A stretch of 16,358 nt of DNA from an uncultured euryarchaeote (GTDB lineage: Archaea; Thermoplasmatota; Poseidoniia; Poseidoniales; Thalassarchaeaceae), in assembly GCA_937897085.1 (NCBI GenBank), contig CALCOR010000167.1:1-16358 (forward strand). The letters run 5' to 3'. Below the pieces are notes generated by a model, which saw only the letters and a list, made by a program, of their open reading frames with translations, searched no databases and was not told where the DNA came from. The translations under genes were made by a program, and so were the position numbers. Below are positions 1 to 7,008 of this stretch, in pieces (positions within the stretch are counted from its first letter, which is position 1; each line of letters begins with the position of its first letter).

Positions 1-945
1 CAGATAGAGCATGCGCGTGAAGATGTCGCACTATGGCAGGGACTGCGGAGGACATTCGTGGCCGCAGGCGAGATCGAGACTGCTGCAAAGATTGAGAACA
101 AGATCGCTGGATTGACTGGGGAAGCCCCCGTAGAGGTGGCAGCCCCAACTCCTGAAATCACTCTTGAACCGGTGGTGGAAACCACGCCGGACGTTGAACC
201 GGTAGTGGAGCAGACTCCCGAACCTGAGCCTGAACCAGCTGTCGATGATGATCCGTGGGCTGAAATGGATACGCCGGCATCGTCACCAGAACCAGAACCT
301 GTTGCAGATCCAGTCAGCGCCAAGGAGGTCGCTCAGGCCGAGTCCACATTGGACAGTGTTGCCGAGGTGCATGAGCAAGAGGCGGTAGAGCGGAGGGTTG
401 TCGAGGACAACCCCGAGGTTGACCTTGCCAAGGTGGCTCTCGTTTCGCAATCGGCCGCTGCGGACAGCGGCGTACCAGGGATGAGGGACTCAACATCAGT
501 CGCCAATCCGGACATAGAGTGGTACAACAAGGGGCTCGCTCTGCTGACAGATGAGAAGTACACCGAGTCACTCGCCTGCTTCGACAAAGCGCTGCCCTCG
601 TTCGTGGATGATGACACGATGGTCATTCGTCTGCTCAACGCCAGAGGAAACTCACTCTACTATCTGGAGCGCTACGGTGAGTGCATAGAAGCCTACCACA
701 AGGCGATGTCCGTCGACCCGGCCGGCGTCACCGGGGCCACACTCTACAACATGGGAACGGCATATGGGGAAGTCGAGCGCTTCCAAGACGGAATCAAATG
801 TTTCGAGCAGGCGCTCTCGAAGAAGCGGGCCGAACCGCTCGGCGGCAATGAGGCGGATATGGCCAAGGAGCAGATTCGCCGCTTCCGCAAGCTGCACAAA
901 GAGCAGGGTAAGAAGTTGAAGCGACTGGCTAAGGCTACGGGCTGA
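1..945 (+). CDS. TPR-repeat protein with Pro/Glu-rich linker, 5' end cut by window edge
   Basis: The frame ending in TGA at 943-945 is open to base 1. A GTG at 58 has a good Shine-Dalgarno-like GGAGG (47-51) and could be called the start. However, the residues encoded across it fit one TPR motif: W, then L at +3, F at +7, G at +11 and A at +16 (W at 34-36, G at 67-69). I therefore read the GTG as internal and the gene as truncated. After this TPR comes an acidic Pro/Glu/Val-rich linker (about 125-330) with repeated EPVVE units, then about three more TPR-like helical pairs (roughly 510-840, e.g. WYNKGLALL, LNARGNSLYYL, LYNMGTAYGE), and a basic Lys/Arg-rich tail. TPRs mediate protein-protein contacts; no enzymatic domain is visible, so partners are unknown. 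Its last 11 bases overlap the end of the convergent oxidoreductase gene. Confidence 0.75.
   Translation, partial: QIEHAREDVALWQGLRRTFVAAGEIETAAKIENKIAGLTGEAPVEVAAPTPEITLEPVVETTPDVEPVVEQTPEPEPEPAVDDDPWAEMDTPASSPEPEPVADPVSAKEVAQAESTLDSVAEVHEQEAVERRVVEDNPEVDLAKVALVSQSAAADSGVPGMRDSTSVANPDIEWYNKGLALLTDEKYTESLACFDKALPSFVDDDTMVIRLLNARGNSLYYLERYGECIEAYHKAMSVDPAGVTGATLYNMGTAYGEVERFQDGIKCFEQALSKKRAEPLGGNEADMAKEQIRRFRKLHKEQGKKLKRLAKATG
164..209 (+). repeat. Imperfect 16-bp direct repeat coding for EPVVE units
   Basis: TTGAACCGGTGGTGGA at 164-179 recurs at 194-209 with a single mismatch (G to A). Both copies are in the same frame and encode the same residues in the Pro/Glu-rich linker of the TPR protein. 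This looks like local duplication in a low-complexity linker, not a regulatory repeat. Confidence 0.7.
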
Positions 946-3235
946 TTCTGTTCGGACCTGATATGCTGACCGCCACTGATTTGCTGGTTGGAGTATTGCT
1001 CCCCTCGGCCACCGACTCCAGTGGAATGAGCACGTTTGCCTCCGGGAAGTAGGTACAGACGTTCCCTTCAGGTATCTCAGCGGGAACGACCTTCCATCGC
1101 GCGGCGTGCCGCTCTTTGCCTTCGAAGTGCGAAGTGATGTCCACCTCATCACCCGCTGAAAGGTGCAGCGTGTCCATGTCATCTCGATTCATCAACACGA
1201 TTCGGCGGGCTCCGTAGACCCCGCGGTAGCGGTCGTCGTTGCCGTAGATGGTCGTGTTGTACTGATCGTGGCTGCGCACGGTCATCATGGTGAACTGACC
1301 CGCGGACGCCACCGGCTCGGGCAGGGCATGGACCGTGAACTTGGCCTTCCCCGTATCGGTGGGAAACACAGGGCCGTCACGTGGCCCGTTTGGGAGATAG
1401 AATCCGCCATCCTGGGCCACCCGAACCTCGTAGTCATCGAATCCAGGAACCACCCGCTCGATCAGCGACCGGATACCAGCATAATCTCGAGTATGCTCCT
1501 GCCACGCGAACGGTGAATCCCCGAAGGTCGCGTGTCCCATGCCACATACGATGCTGACCTCGGAGCGCAGGTGCGGAGAAGCCGGAGTGAGGCTGCCACG
1601 GCTGGAATGCACGACGCCCATGGAATTCTCGACCGAGACGAACTGTGGGCCTGATTCCTGCTCATCGATCTCGGTCCTTCCCATGCACGGCAGGATGAGG
1701 GCCCTACTTCCAGTGACCAGGTGACTACGATTCAGTTTGGTGGAGATCTGCACAGTCAGGTGGACCTGCGAGATTCCATCGGCCACAGCCTCGGTGTCGG
1801 ACATCGCCGACAGCAGGTTCCCTCCCATGGCCATCAGCAGCCTGACCTTTCCTGCTCGCATCGCCTTGACCGCCTCGACGGTGTCCAATCCCCCCTGCTC
1901 AGGAGCGGTTATTCCCGTGACTTCGTTGAGGGCCGAGATGAAGGAGGGCTTCGGGTGGTGAACGATGCCAACCGTGCGGTCTCCTTGCACGTTCGAGTGC
2001 CCGCGCACTGGACACGCCCCCGCTCCTGGTCTGCCGAAATGCCCCCCCAGGAGCAGCAGGTTGGCAATCTCCTGGATGACGGCCACGGAGTTGCGATGCT
2101 GAGTGAGCCCCATCGCCCAGCAGACGATCATACCCTTCGATGAAGCAATTGCCTTGCCAACCCGTTCAATGTCCTCCTGCAGAACTCCTGAACCGGAGAC
2201 AATGTCAGCCCAACTGACGGTCTCGATGGCAGCGGCGAAGTCCTCGAATCCCTCGGTATGCTTCTCAATGAACTCTCGGTCGATGGAATCCGCACCTAGT
2301 ACAACCTTGCACAATCCCTTGAGGAGTTGGGCATCGCCGCTCACCCGCACCTGCAGGTGCTCGTCGGCGATGCGCGTACCGCGGCCGAGCATGCTGAGTG
2401 GTTGTTGTGGATGCTTGAACCGACCCATTCCGGTCTCCACGAGTGGATTGATGCTGACCACCGATGCTCCGGCCTGCTTCGCATCCGCCAACGCAGTGAG
2501 CATGCGTGGATGATTCGAACCTGGATTCTGGCCGATGACGACAATCATGTCCGACTTGGCGAAATCCTCGAGTTTCACCGTCCCCTTCCCGATGCCGATG
2601 ACACGGCTGAGCGCGTATCCACTGGATTCATGGCACATGTTTGAGCAATCTGGAAGATTGTTCGTGCCGATCTGCCTCGCAAGAGTCCCCCACAGGAACG
2701 CCGCTTCGTTGCTCGTCCGCCCACTCGTATAGAGCACAGCTTCGTCCGGGTCGTCCAACACTCGGATGGCATCCGCAACCATCTCGAACGCGGCTTCCCA
2801 TGAGATCATCCGGTAGTGGCTGGAATCCGATTCCAGCACCATGGGATGCGTCAGTCGACCCTGCTTGTCGAGCCACATGTCGTCCTTGCGGCTCATCTCC
2901 TCCACCGACATCCGGGTGAACAGTTCAGGCGTCACCCGCTTCTTGGTGGCTTCAGTGGCGAACGCCTTCGCCCCGTTTTCACAGAACTCAAATCCGCTAC
3001 GATGTCCATCCGGATCTGGCCAGGCACAACCTGGGCAGTCATAACCATCGAAGCGATTGACGGTGCGCATGGTTTTCCAGGTTCGCAGAAGCCCAGCCTC
3101 TGCCATTCCGTAGCGGAAGGACTTGGTGACCGCTGCGAGCCCCGCCGCCACCTCCTTCGGCTTCGCGAGTCGCATCCGTTCCTGCCCCGCTGGCGCTATG
3201 GCGAGCACGTCTCGGCGCTCGTGCCTCTTCCCCAT
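935..3235 (-). CDS. Formate-dehydrogenase-like molybdopterin oxidoreductase (FdhF/YdeP type)
   Basis: Bis-MGD molybdoenzyme of the FdhF superfamily, closest by recall to the YdeP-like 'alpha (molybdopterin) subunit' group. The N-terminus has CPGCAWPDP (Cys67, Cys70) and FEFCENGAKA (Cys85); a fourth Cys of a classical Fe-S site is not obvious. Cys201-His202 in SNMCHESSG aligns with the Sec/Cys-His that ligates Mo in formate dehydrogenases, so this is a Cys form. Middle motifs include VIGQNPGSNHPR, RGHSNVQGDRT and AMGGNLL. The C-terminal cofactor-binding domain has RSHDQYNTTIYG and DDRYRG. Length about 766 aa is normal. I prefer ATG at 3235 because GAGGT (3241-3245) sits 5 nt upstream; a TTG at 3271 would add 12 residues but lacks such a site. 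It lies 93 bp downstream of fdhD on the same strand. No electron-transfer subunit gene is nearby, so the electron acceptor and the actual substrate are unknown. Confidence 0.9.
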   Translation of the reverse strand: MGKRHERRDVLAIAPAGQERMRLAKPKEVAAGLAAVTKSFRYGMAEAGLLRTWKTMRTVNRFDGYDCPGCAWPDPDGHRSGFEFCENGAKAFATEATKKRVTPELFTRMSVEEMSRKDDMWLDKQGRLTHPMVLESDSSHYRMISWEAAFEMVADAIRVLDDPDEAVLYTSGRTSNEAAFLWGTLARQIGTNNLPDCSNMCHESSGYALSRVIGIGKGTVKLEDFAKSDMIVVIGQNPGSNHPRMLTALADAKQAGASVVSINPLVETGMGRFKHPQQPLSMLGRGTRIADEHLQVRVSGDAQLLKGLCKVVLGADSIDREFIEKHTEGFEDFAAAIETVSWADIVSGSGVLQEDIERVGKAIASSKGMIVCWAMGLTQHRNSVAVIQEIANLLLLGGHFGRPGAGACPVRGHSNVQGDRTVGIVHHPKPSFISALNEVTGITAPEQGGLDTVEAVKAMRAGKVRLLMAMGGNLLSAMSDTEAVADGISQVHLTVQISTKLNRSHLVTGSRALILPCMGRTEIDEQESGPQFVSVENSMGVVHSSRGSLTPASPHLRSEVSIVCGMGHATFGDSPFAWQEHTRDYAGIRSLIERVVPGFDDYEVRVAQDGGFYLPNGPRDGPVFPTDTGKAKFTVHALPEPVASAGQFTMMTVRSHDQYNTTIYGNDDRYRGVYGARRIVLMNRDDMDTLHLSAGDEVDITSHFEGKERHAARWKVVPAEIPEGNVCTYFPEANVLIPLESVAEGSNTPTSKSVAVSISGPNRISP

Positions 3236-3328
3236 GGTGGACCTCGACCTGTGGGCTTCGTCCCACCTCAAATCGGTTGGGGCGTGAGCAAGGGCCCTCC
3301 TACAGAAATCTCGGGTGCTGGTTGGTTC

Positions 3329-4138
3329 TCAACCTGATAGCCGCCAAGCACCCGAATACACGTTGAAGCGCTGTTCTGAGAGGAACCCCACGAGCGTTAT
3401 TCCACGCTGGCGGGCCAGTTCGACGGCCAAACTCGAGGCCGCACCGATACCTGCGACGATCGGGATGCCGGCCATAGCCGCCTTCTGGACAAGTTCGAAG
3501 GCCAGTCGACCCGAGAGCAGCAGGATGCTGCTTGAGGCTGGAAGTTCACCATCCAAGAACAAGTGCCCGATGACCTTGTCGACAGCGTTGTGGCGACCGA
3601 CATCCTCGCATGCAAGGCGAAGGGTCCCATCGCTGTGGAACAACGCGGCGGCGTGCAGGCCTCCTGTCTTCTCGAACGTCTCCTGTGAACTCTTGAGTCG
3701 GTCCGCCAATGAGGCAAGCATGTCGCTTGACACCTCTGGGACGTCCCTGTCGATCTCAGGTGGTTCATTCGCAGTGATGGCCTCTATAGACGCTCTACCG
3801 CATACTCCACAACTAGATGTGGCGTAGAAGTGACGTTTCAACTGGTCGATGTCGAATGAACATGAATCTGACAGCTCAACGGTGACTTTCCCCGATTCGA
3901 CCGCGCAGTCAACGACGTGTGTGCGCTGGCGGACAACGCCCTCGCCGTGCAGGAATCCAACAGCGAGCGCAGCATCGTCCCCTGGGGAGCGCATGGTGAT
4001 CGATACTGGTTCTGTAACGCCGTTACGACGAACGATGAGTTCGAGAGGTTCCTCCAGAGTAAGTGAATCCATACCCGGCTGCAGTCTCCCCCCTTCCCAG
4101 CGCTGTATGGGAAGGTTCCGCCACTCTTCTTCTGACAT
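3329..4138 (-). CDS. fdhD: FdhD, sulfurtransferase for formate dehydrogenase Mo cofactor
   Basis: FdhD passes sulfur from a cysteine desulfurase to the bis-MGD cofactor, which formate dehydrogenases need for activity; it acts in the cytoplasm. The 269-residue protein shows the family marks: EEPLELIVRRNG near residue 30, GFLHGEGVV near 61, the catalytic SSCGVCG with Cys110 and Cys113, TGGLHAAAL near 158, EDVGRHNAVDK at 178-188, and SGRLAFELVQKA near 209. Length is typical. The start is ATG at 4138; only a weak GAGG lies 2 nt upstream, so the mRNA may be leaderless. It precedes the oxidoreductase gene in the same direction, the usual partnership, and faces the TrmB-V4R regulator gene across a 99-bp control region. 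Confidence 0.95.
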   Translation of the reverse strand: MSEEEWRNLPIQRWEGGRLQPGMDSLTLEEPLELIVRRNGVTEPVSITMRSPGDDAALAVGFLHGEGVVRQRTHVVDCAVESGKVTVELSDSCSFDIDQLKRHFYATSSCGVCGRASIEAITANEPPEIDRDVPEVSSDMLASLADRLKSSQETFEKTGGLHAAALFHSDGTLRLACEDVGRHNAVDKVIGHLFLDGELPASSSILLLSGRLAFELVQKAAMAGIPIVAGIGAASSLAVELARQRGITLVGFLSEQRFNVYSGAWRLSG

Positions 4139-4237
4139 ATCCTCGGCTGATTCATAGGGCCACGGGCGATGAACGCTTCGCTTACGAAGCGACTGGGTGG
4201 CGTTTGCTTCAAAGCGGACCCGCCCCTCCCACAGACG
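4139..4237. promoter_or_regulatory. Divergent control region between fdhD and the TrmB-V4R gene
   Basis: This 99-bp gap separates two start codons pointing away from each other, so both promoters must lie here or just inside the genes. No convincing TATA box stands out on either strand. The notable structure is the inverted repeat at 4174-4191. A second smaller GCTT-CA-AAGC palindrome lies at 4206-4215. If the upstream in-frame ATG at 4169 were the true start of the regulator, most of this region would be coding; I judge that less likely because those 23 extra residues look unlike a TrmB N-terminus. Confidence 0.5.
4174..4191. promoter_or_regulatory. Perfect 7+7 inverted repeat, candidate operator
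   Basis: CGCTTCG (4174-4180) and CGAAGCG (4185-4191) are perfect inverted complements around a 4-nt CTTA centre. The element lies 36-53 bp upstream of the fdhD ATG and 47-64 bp upstream of the preferred TrmB-V4R ATG. That is a suitable position for a dimeric regulator to act on both genes. Binding by the neighbouring regulator is inference only. Confidence 0.45.
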
Positions 4238-5611
4238 ATGGAAGAGAGACGTGTCAGTGTCGTCGACCGTCTGGTCGACAGCGGGCTGGAGCAGAAGGAG
4301 GCGAGAGTGCTCGTTACCTTGGCTGCCGCGGATCCGCTCAAGGCGAGTGAGATCGGGCGTCAGGTCGGCATCACCCGGATGGATGCCTACAACACCCTGC
4401 GTCGGCTACAGGACCGAGGTCTGGTGATGGCGACTGTGGACAAGCCGATGCGCTTCACATCATTGCCGATTTCCGAGGTGTTCCAGAACTTCATCTTCGA
4501 GGAGGAGTCTGAACTGAGGAGGCTCAAAGCCCATCTTACCGAACTAGAGAAGGGGGTTGGCTCTAATCCACCTCTCGCGGATCTGTCACAGGATGAACCC
4601 ACTTTCACCGTTGTCAAGGAGCGCACCTACATCCAAGCCGCCATGGAACGACTCATCCAAGATTCTGAGAGCCACGTGTGGCTCCTGCTCGGGCGCTGGG
4701 GCATCATGCACCTAGTCAAGACCGGCGCTCTGGCCACCGTCAACGAAGCGAGTCAACGGGGTGTGAGTGTACGAGTGCTGGCCACACTCGATGAACGCAC
4801 GCTGAAGTTCTACCACGACCTCGACGACAGCATCGAGGTGCGCCATTGCGACTCCTTCTCCCTGCAGGGCTGCATCGTCGATGATGAGGTCGCTGTGCAG
4901 ACCCTGTCACTGGAGTCGAATCCGGTCGGTCGCGGCCGTGATGACGCTGCCCTGGTCATCGAGGCGACCGAGTTCGTCGCGGCTCAGGCGGAACTGGTCG
5001 CGGCGAGTTGGGGCAACGCCGCTTCATTCTCGGCTGCCCGCACCCGCCTTGAAGATGGGCAGATCGTCGAGCCACTCAAAGTGACTCTGGGCGGAGGTTC
5101 GTTCTACCAGCGTCTAAAGGAACTGGTCGCCAGCAACTACCAGGATCAGCATCCGGCGAGCATTGGATGGACTAACGCCATCCTGCGTAGAGGCGGTGAA
5201 GTGCTCTCTCCCGAACCGACTCTGCCGACCTTCGAAGCGCTCGGAATCGACACCTCCGAAGTGTTTCGCTCCGTAGGCCGTCGCATCGGTGAGGAAATCG
5301 CCATAGAACTGCAGGAAGTTGCAGACGATGACGAATTCTGGGGCGACCTGTCGCACCAATGGCAGGAGTTGGGCATGGGTGAACTCGTTGTCGAAGGTGA
5401 TCCGCCCACGAGTATTCGCGTGATCGACTCGGGTTCGTGCGGCGGTGCCCCAAAACTTGGAGGACCGTTCTGCCACCTCGACGAGGGTATTCTCGAAGGC
5501 ATAATCCAGACACGCTTCGGGGTGAGTGCCAGCGCGGTGGAAAGGGAGTGCACATCCACCGGCGACAACCATTGTCACTTCGACATCACGTTCGCACAAT
5601 TGGATGTGTGA
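4238..5611 (+). CDS. TrmB-family winged-helix regulator fused to C-terminal V4R domain
   Basis: About 457 aa. Residues 1-75 form a TrmB-type winged helix-turn-helix (GLEQKEARVLVTLAA, ASEIGRQVGITRMDAYNTLRRL, then a wing around VDKPMRFT). A Glu/Arg-rich helix (about 86-107) is likely a coiled-coil dimer linker. Residues about 125-265 resemble the PLD-like TrmB middle domain (HVWLLLGRWG, GVSVRVLATLDER). The C-terminus (about 340-452) matches the V4R (4-vinyl-reductase) fold, with RIGEEIA, FCHLDEGILEGII and ECTSTGDNHCHFDI, and Cys at about 401, 412, 438 and 446. V4R domains bind small ligands or, in methanogen MsvR, take part in redox sensing. The start is chosen at ATG 4238 because TrmB homology begins there; ATG 4169 is in frame. 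The gene is divergent from fdhD and followed after 49 bp by the Fe-S carrier gene. Domain calls are by motif; ligand and targets are unknown. Confidence 0.85.
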   Translation: MEERRVSVVDRLVDSGLEQKEARVLVTLAAADPLKASEIGRQVGITRMDAYNTLRRLQDRGLVMATVDKPMRFTSLPISEVFQNFIFEEESELRRLKAHLTELEKGVGSNPPLADLSQDEPTFTVVKERTYIQAAMERLIQDSESHVWLLLGRWGIMHLVKTGALATVNEASQRGVSVRVLATLDERTLKFYHDLDDSIEVRHCDSFSLQGCIVDDEVAVQTLSLESNPVGRGRDDAALVIEATEFVAAQAELVAASWGNAASFSAARTRLEDGQIVEPLKVTLGGGSFYQRLKELVASNYQDQHPASIGWTNAILRRGGEVLSPEPTLPTFEALGIDTSEVFRSVGRRIGEEIAIELQEVADDDEFWGDLSHQWQELGMGELVVEGDPPTSIRVIDSGSCGGAPKLGGPFCHLDEGILEGIIQTRFGVSASAVERECTSTGDNHCHFDITFAQLDV

Positions 5612-5621
5612 ATGAAACGAG

Positions 5622-5629
5622 GATTAATC
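5622..5629 (+). promoter_or_regulatory. GATTAATC palindrome, possible TATA-like element
   Basis: This AT-rich 8-bp palindrome is the only AT-rich stretch between the regulator stop (5611) and the Fe-S carrier start (5661). It is 31 nt upstream of that ATG. It could be an archaeal TATA element for a separate iscA-ygfZ transcript, but the predicted transcript start would then fall inside the Shine-Dalgarno site, so read-through from the regulator gene is as likely. Confidence 0.25.
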
Positions 5630-5649
5630 AGGGGTCGACCACAGCCGTA

Positions 5650-5655
5650 AGGTGA
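5650..5655 (+). promoter_or_regulatory. Shine-Dalgarno AGGTGA deciding the IscA-like start
   Basis: AGGTGA is a six-base match to the complement of the archaeal 16S 3' tail and lies 5 nt before ATG 5661. It contains the alternative in-frame GTG at 5652, which therefore is unlikely to be the start. Confidence 0.7.
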
Positions 5656-5660
5656 ACAGC

Positions 5661-6053
5661 ATGAGCATTCTTGGCGATGGCGGCGGCATCTCCCTCCCTA
5701 TGGGTGACAATGTCCAGGTGGTCGAGGTGATCCTGACCATCACTGACGCTGCCGCTGAGCGCCTGCGCGCCGTGCTCGCTGAGGAAGCAGGAGAGGACCT
5801 TGTGCTAATCATCACGACTCTCTCGGGAGGTTGCTCAGGCCACCTCTATGACATGCAGGTCGCCGAGCGACCCGATGACTCCGGATTCCAGCACCTCGAT
5901 GTCGATGGCATCGGGGTCTCGGTGCACAACCGGGACAGTGAGAGACTGAATGGCATCCAAGTAGACTATGTGGACACGCTCATGGGTGGCGGATTCAAGA
6001 TCGAGAACCCCAATGCCGACCGTGGCTGCGGCTGCGGCAAGAGCTTCGGTTGA
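5661..6053 (+). CDS. iscA: A-type iron-sulfur carrier protein (IscA/ErpA/HesB family)
   Basis: A-type carriers accept Fe-S clusters or iron and deliver them to apoproteins in the cytoplasm. The 130-residue product has the domain from about residue 24 on: ILTITDAAAERLRAVL, then SGGCSGHLYDM with Cys58, and GGGFKIENPNADRGCGCGKSF with Cys123 and Cys125. The three Cys have the spacing of the family (about 65 residues, then CxC). The 20-residue Gly-rich N-terminal lead is longer than in bacterial IscA. ATG 5661 is chosen for its AGGTGA site. It sits 49 bp after the TrmB-V4R gene and 19 bp before the YgfZ/IBA57-like gene, so the three are probably co-transcribed. The pairing with IBA57-like suggests a role in [4Fe-4S] assembly. 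Which subfamily (IscA, ErpA, SufA) cannot be decided here. Confidence 0.92.
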   Translation: MSILGDGGGISLPMGDNVQVVEVILTITDAAAERLRAVLAEEAGEDLVLIITTLSGGCSGHLYDMQVAERPDDSGFQHLDVDGIGVSVHNRDSERLNGIQVDYVDTLMGGGFKIENPNADRGCGCGKSFG

Positions 6054-6059
6054 AGTCGT

Positions 6060-6065
6060 AGGAGG
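6060..6065 (+). promoter_or_regulatory. Shine-Dalgarno AGGAGG deciding the YgfZ-like start
   Basis: AGGAGG lies 7 nt before ATG 6073, immediately after the iscA stop codon. It argues against the longer in-frame start at 5968, which would overlap iscA by 86 bp and add a low-complexity Ala/Arg-rich extension. Confidence 0.8.
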
Positions 6066-6072
6066 GCCGCGC

Positions 6073-7005
6073 ATGGGTGATTCGCGCCCGACCGGCCCGC
6101 TGTGGTTCGAGCGCGCCTCCTGCTCTCGAACTGTGCTCTCTGGTGCTGACGCGGTGGACCTGTTGCAGCGCATCACAACCAACGACCTCGAAGAGATGAG
6201 TGCCACAGACGTGCGCAACACCTGCCTGATCGATGCCAACGGCAGGATGCTCGACCTTCTCTCCGTGTGGCATCTCGGCACGGAACTGCTGCTTATGGGC
6301 AGTGAGAATCAGGGCGAAGTCCTGCGAGCACATCTGGCTGATGCAGTTTCATGGAAGGACGATGTGCAGGCGGCAGATGCGGATGGAGTCCTGACCCTGC
6401 TCACTTTGGTCGGCGAAGGAGTCGATGACGTCGTCTGTCACTTGGTTGGCGAGTTGCCCGAATCAGGACGCTGGCTGATGGGGGAGACCTGCTGGTGTGC
6501 ACGACCAGTGCACAAAGGAGAGGCGGACTGCTGGGACATCGTCTTCCAAGCTGGTAACCGACAAGAGGTGCTCTCTCTGTTATCGACGCATGGCGTGTCC
6601 AGAGCTGATGAGCACACATGGCAGCAGGAGAGAGTTTCCCGTGGATGGCTCGAAGGCGGGCGAGAGGTGGACGGCACGGTTATTCCACTGGAACTCGACT
6701 TGTGGGATTCAGTTTCGTTCGACAAGGGCTGCTTCACCGGCCAGGAGATTCTAGCGCGTATGGAGAGCCGCGGTAAACTCGCCCGTACTCTCGTCGGCCT
6801 GAGTTGCAGTGCTGAGCCTACCCTCGGAAGGCAGCATACCGAGGCGGGCTCTGTCGTGGTCACCAGTTCTGTCGAGCACTCGCGACTCGGTTGGATAGCC
6901 CTCGCCTTGGTTCGTCCGTCCACCATGGAAGATGACGGCAAGTTCAGCATGCAGGGTGATGCAGGTGAGGTCGAGGTGGAGGCCTGCATTCTCCCGTTCC
7001 GCTGA
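6073..7005 (+). CDS. ygfZ: YgfZ/IBA57-like folate-binding Fe-S cluster assembly protein
   Basis: This GcvT-fold protein of about 310 aa carries the YgfZ/CAF17 signature KGCFTGQE at residues 218-225 with the conserved Cys220. Upstream are LLQRITTNDL (near 30), matching the tetrahydrofolate-binding N-terminal fold, and CLIDANGRMLDLLSV near 51. Bacterial YgfZ and mitochondrial IBA57 help assemble or maintain certain [4Fe-4S] proteins with tetrahydrofolate; IBA57 works with A-type carriers. The gene directly follows an A-type carrier gene (19-bp gap), supporting that role over glycine-cleavage aminomethyltransferase, which would lack this Cys motif. The C-terminal barrel is shortish but present (GWIALALV). 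It ends 3 bp before the stop of the convergent membrane-protein gene. The function in archaea is inferred from the family. Confidence 0.87.
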   Translation: MGDSRPTGPLWFERASCSRTVLSGADAVDLLQRITTNDLEEMSATDVRNTCLIDANGRMLDLLSVWHLGTELLLMGSENQGEVLRAHLADAVSWKDDVQAADADGVLTLLTLVGEGVDDVVCHLVGELPESGRWLMGETCWCARPVHKGEADCWDIVFQAGNRQEVLSLLSTHGVSRADEHTWQQERVSRGWLEGGREVDGTVIPLELDLWDSVSFDKGCFTGQEILARMESRGKLARTLVGLSCSAEPTLGRQHTEAGSVVVTSSVEHSRLGWIALALVRPSTMEDDGKFSMQGDAGEVEVEACILPFR

Positions 7006-7008
7006 GGG

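Noticed and set aside
2593-2640. Possible selenocysteine at the formate-dehydrogenase active site
   Set aside because: The codon at the Mo-ligand position encodes Cys (SNMCHE) and the frame has no internal TGA.
3251-3266. GTGGG/CCCAC 5-bp stem in front of the oxidoreductase gene
   Set aside because: It is short and falls where the start codon is uncertain (TTG 3271 versus ATG 3235), so it may be coding; no riboswitch-like context.
4169-4237. ATG 4169 as start of the TrmB-V4R protein
   Set aside because: The 23 added residues do not look like a TrmB N-terminus, there is no ribosome site, and the inverted repeat lies within it. Not excluded.
5968-6072. Longer in-frame start for the YgfZ-like protein
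   Set aside because: It would overlap iscA by 86 bp and add an Ala/Arg-rich stretch without homology; AGGAGG before ATG 6073 decides the start.
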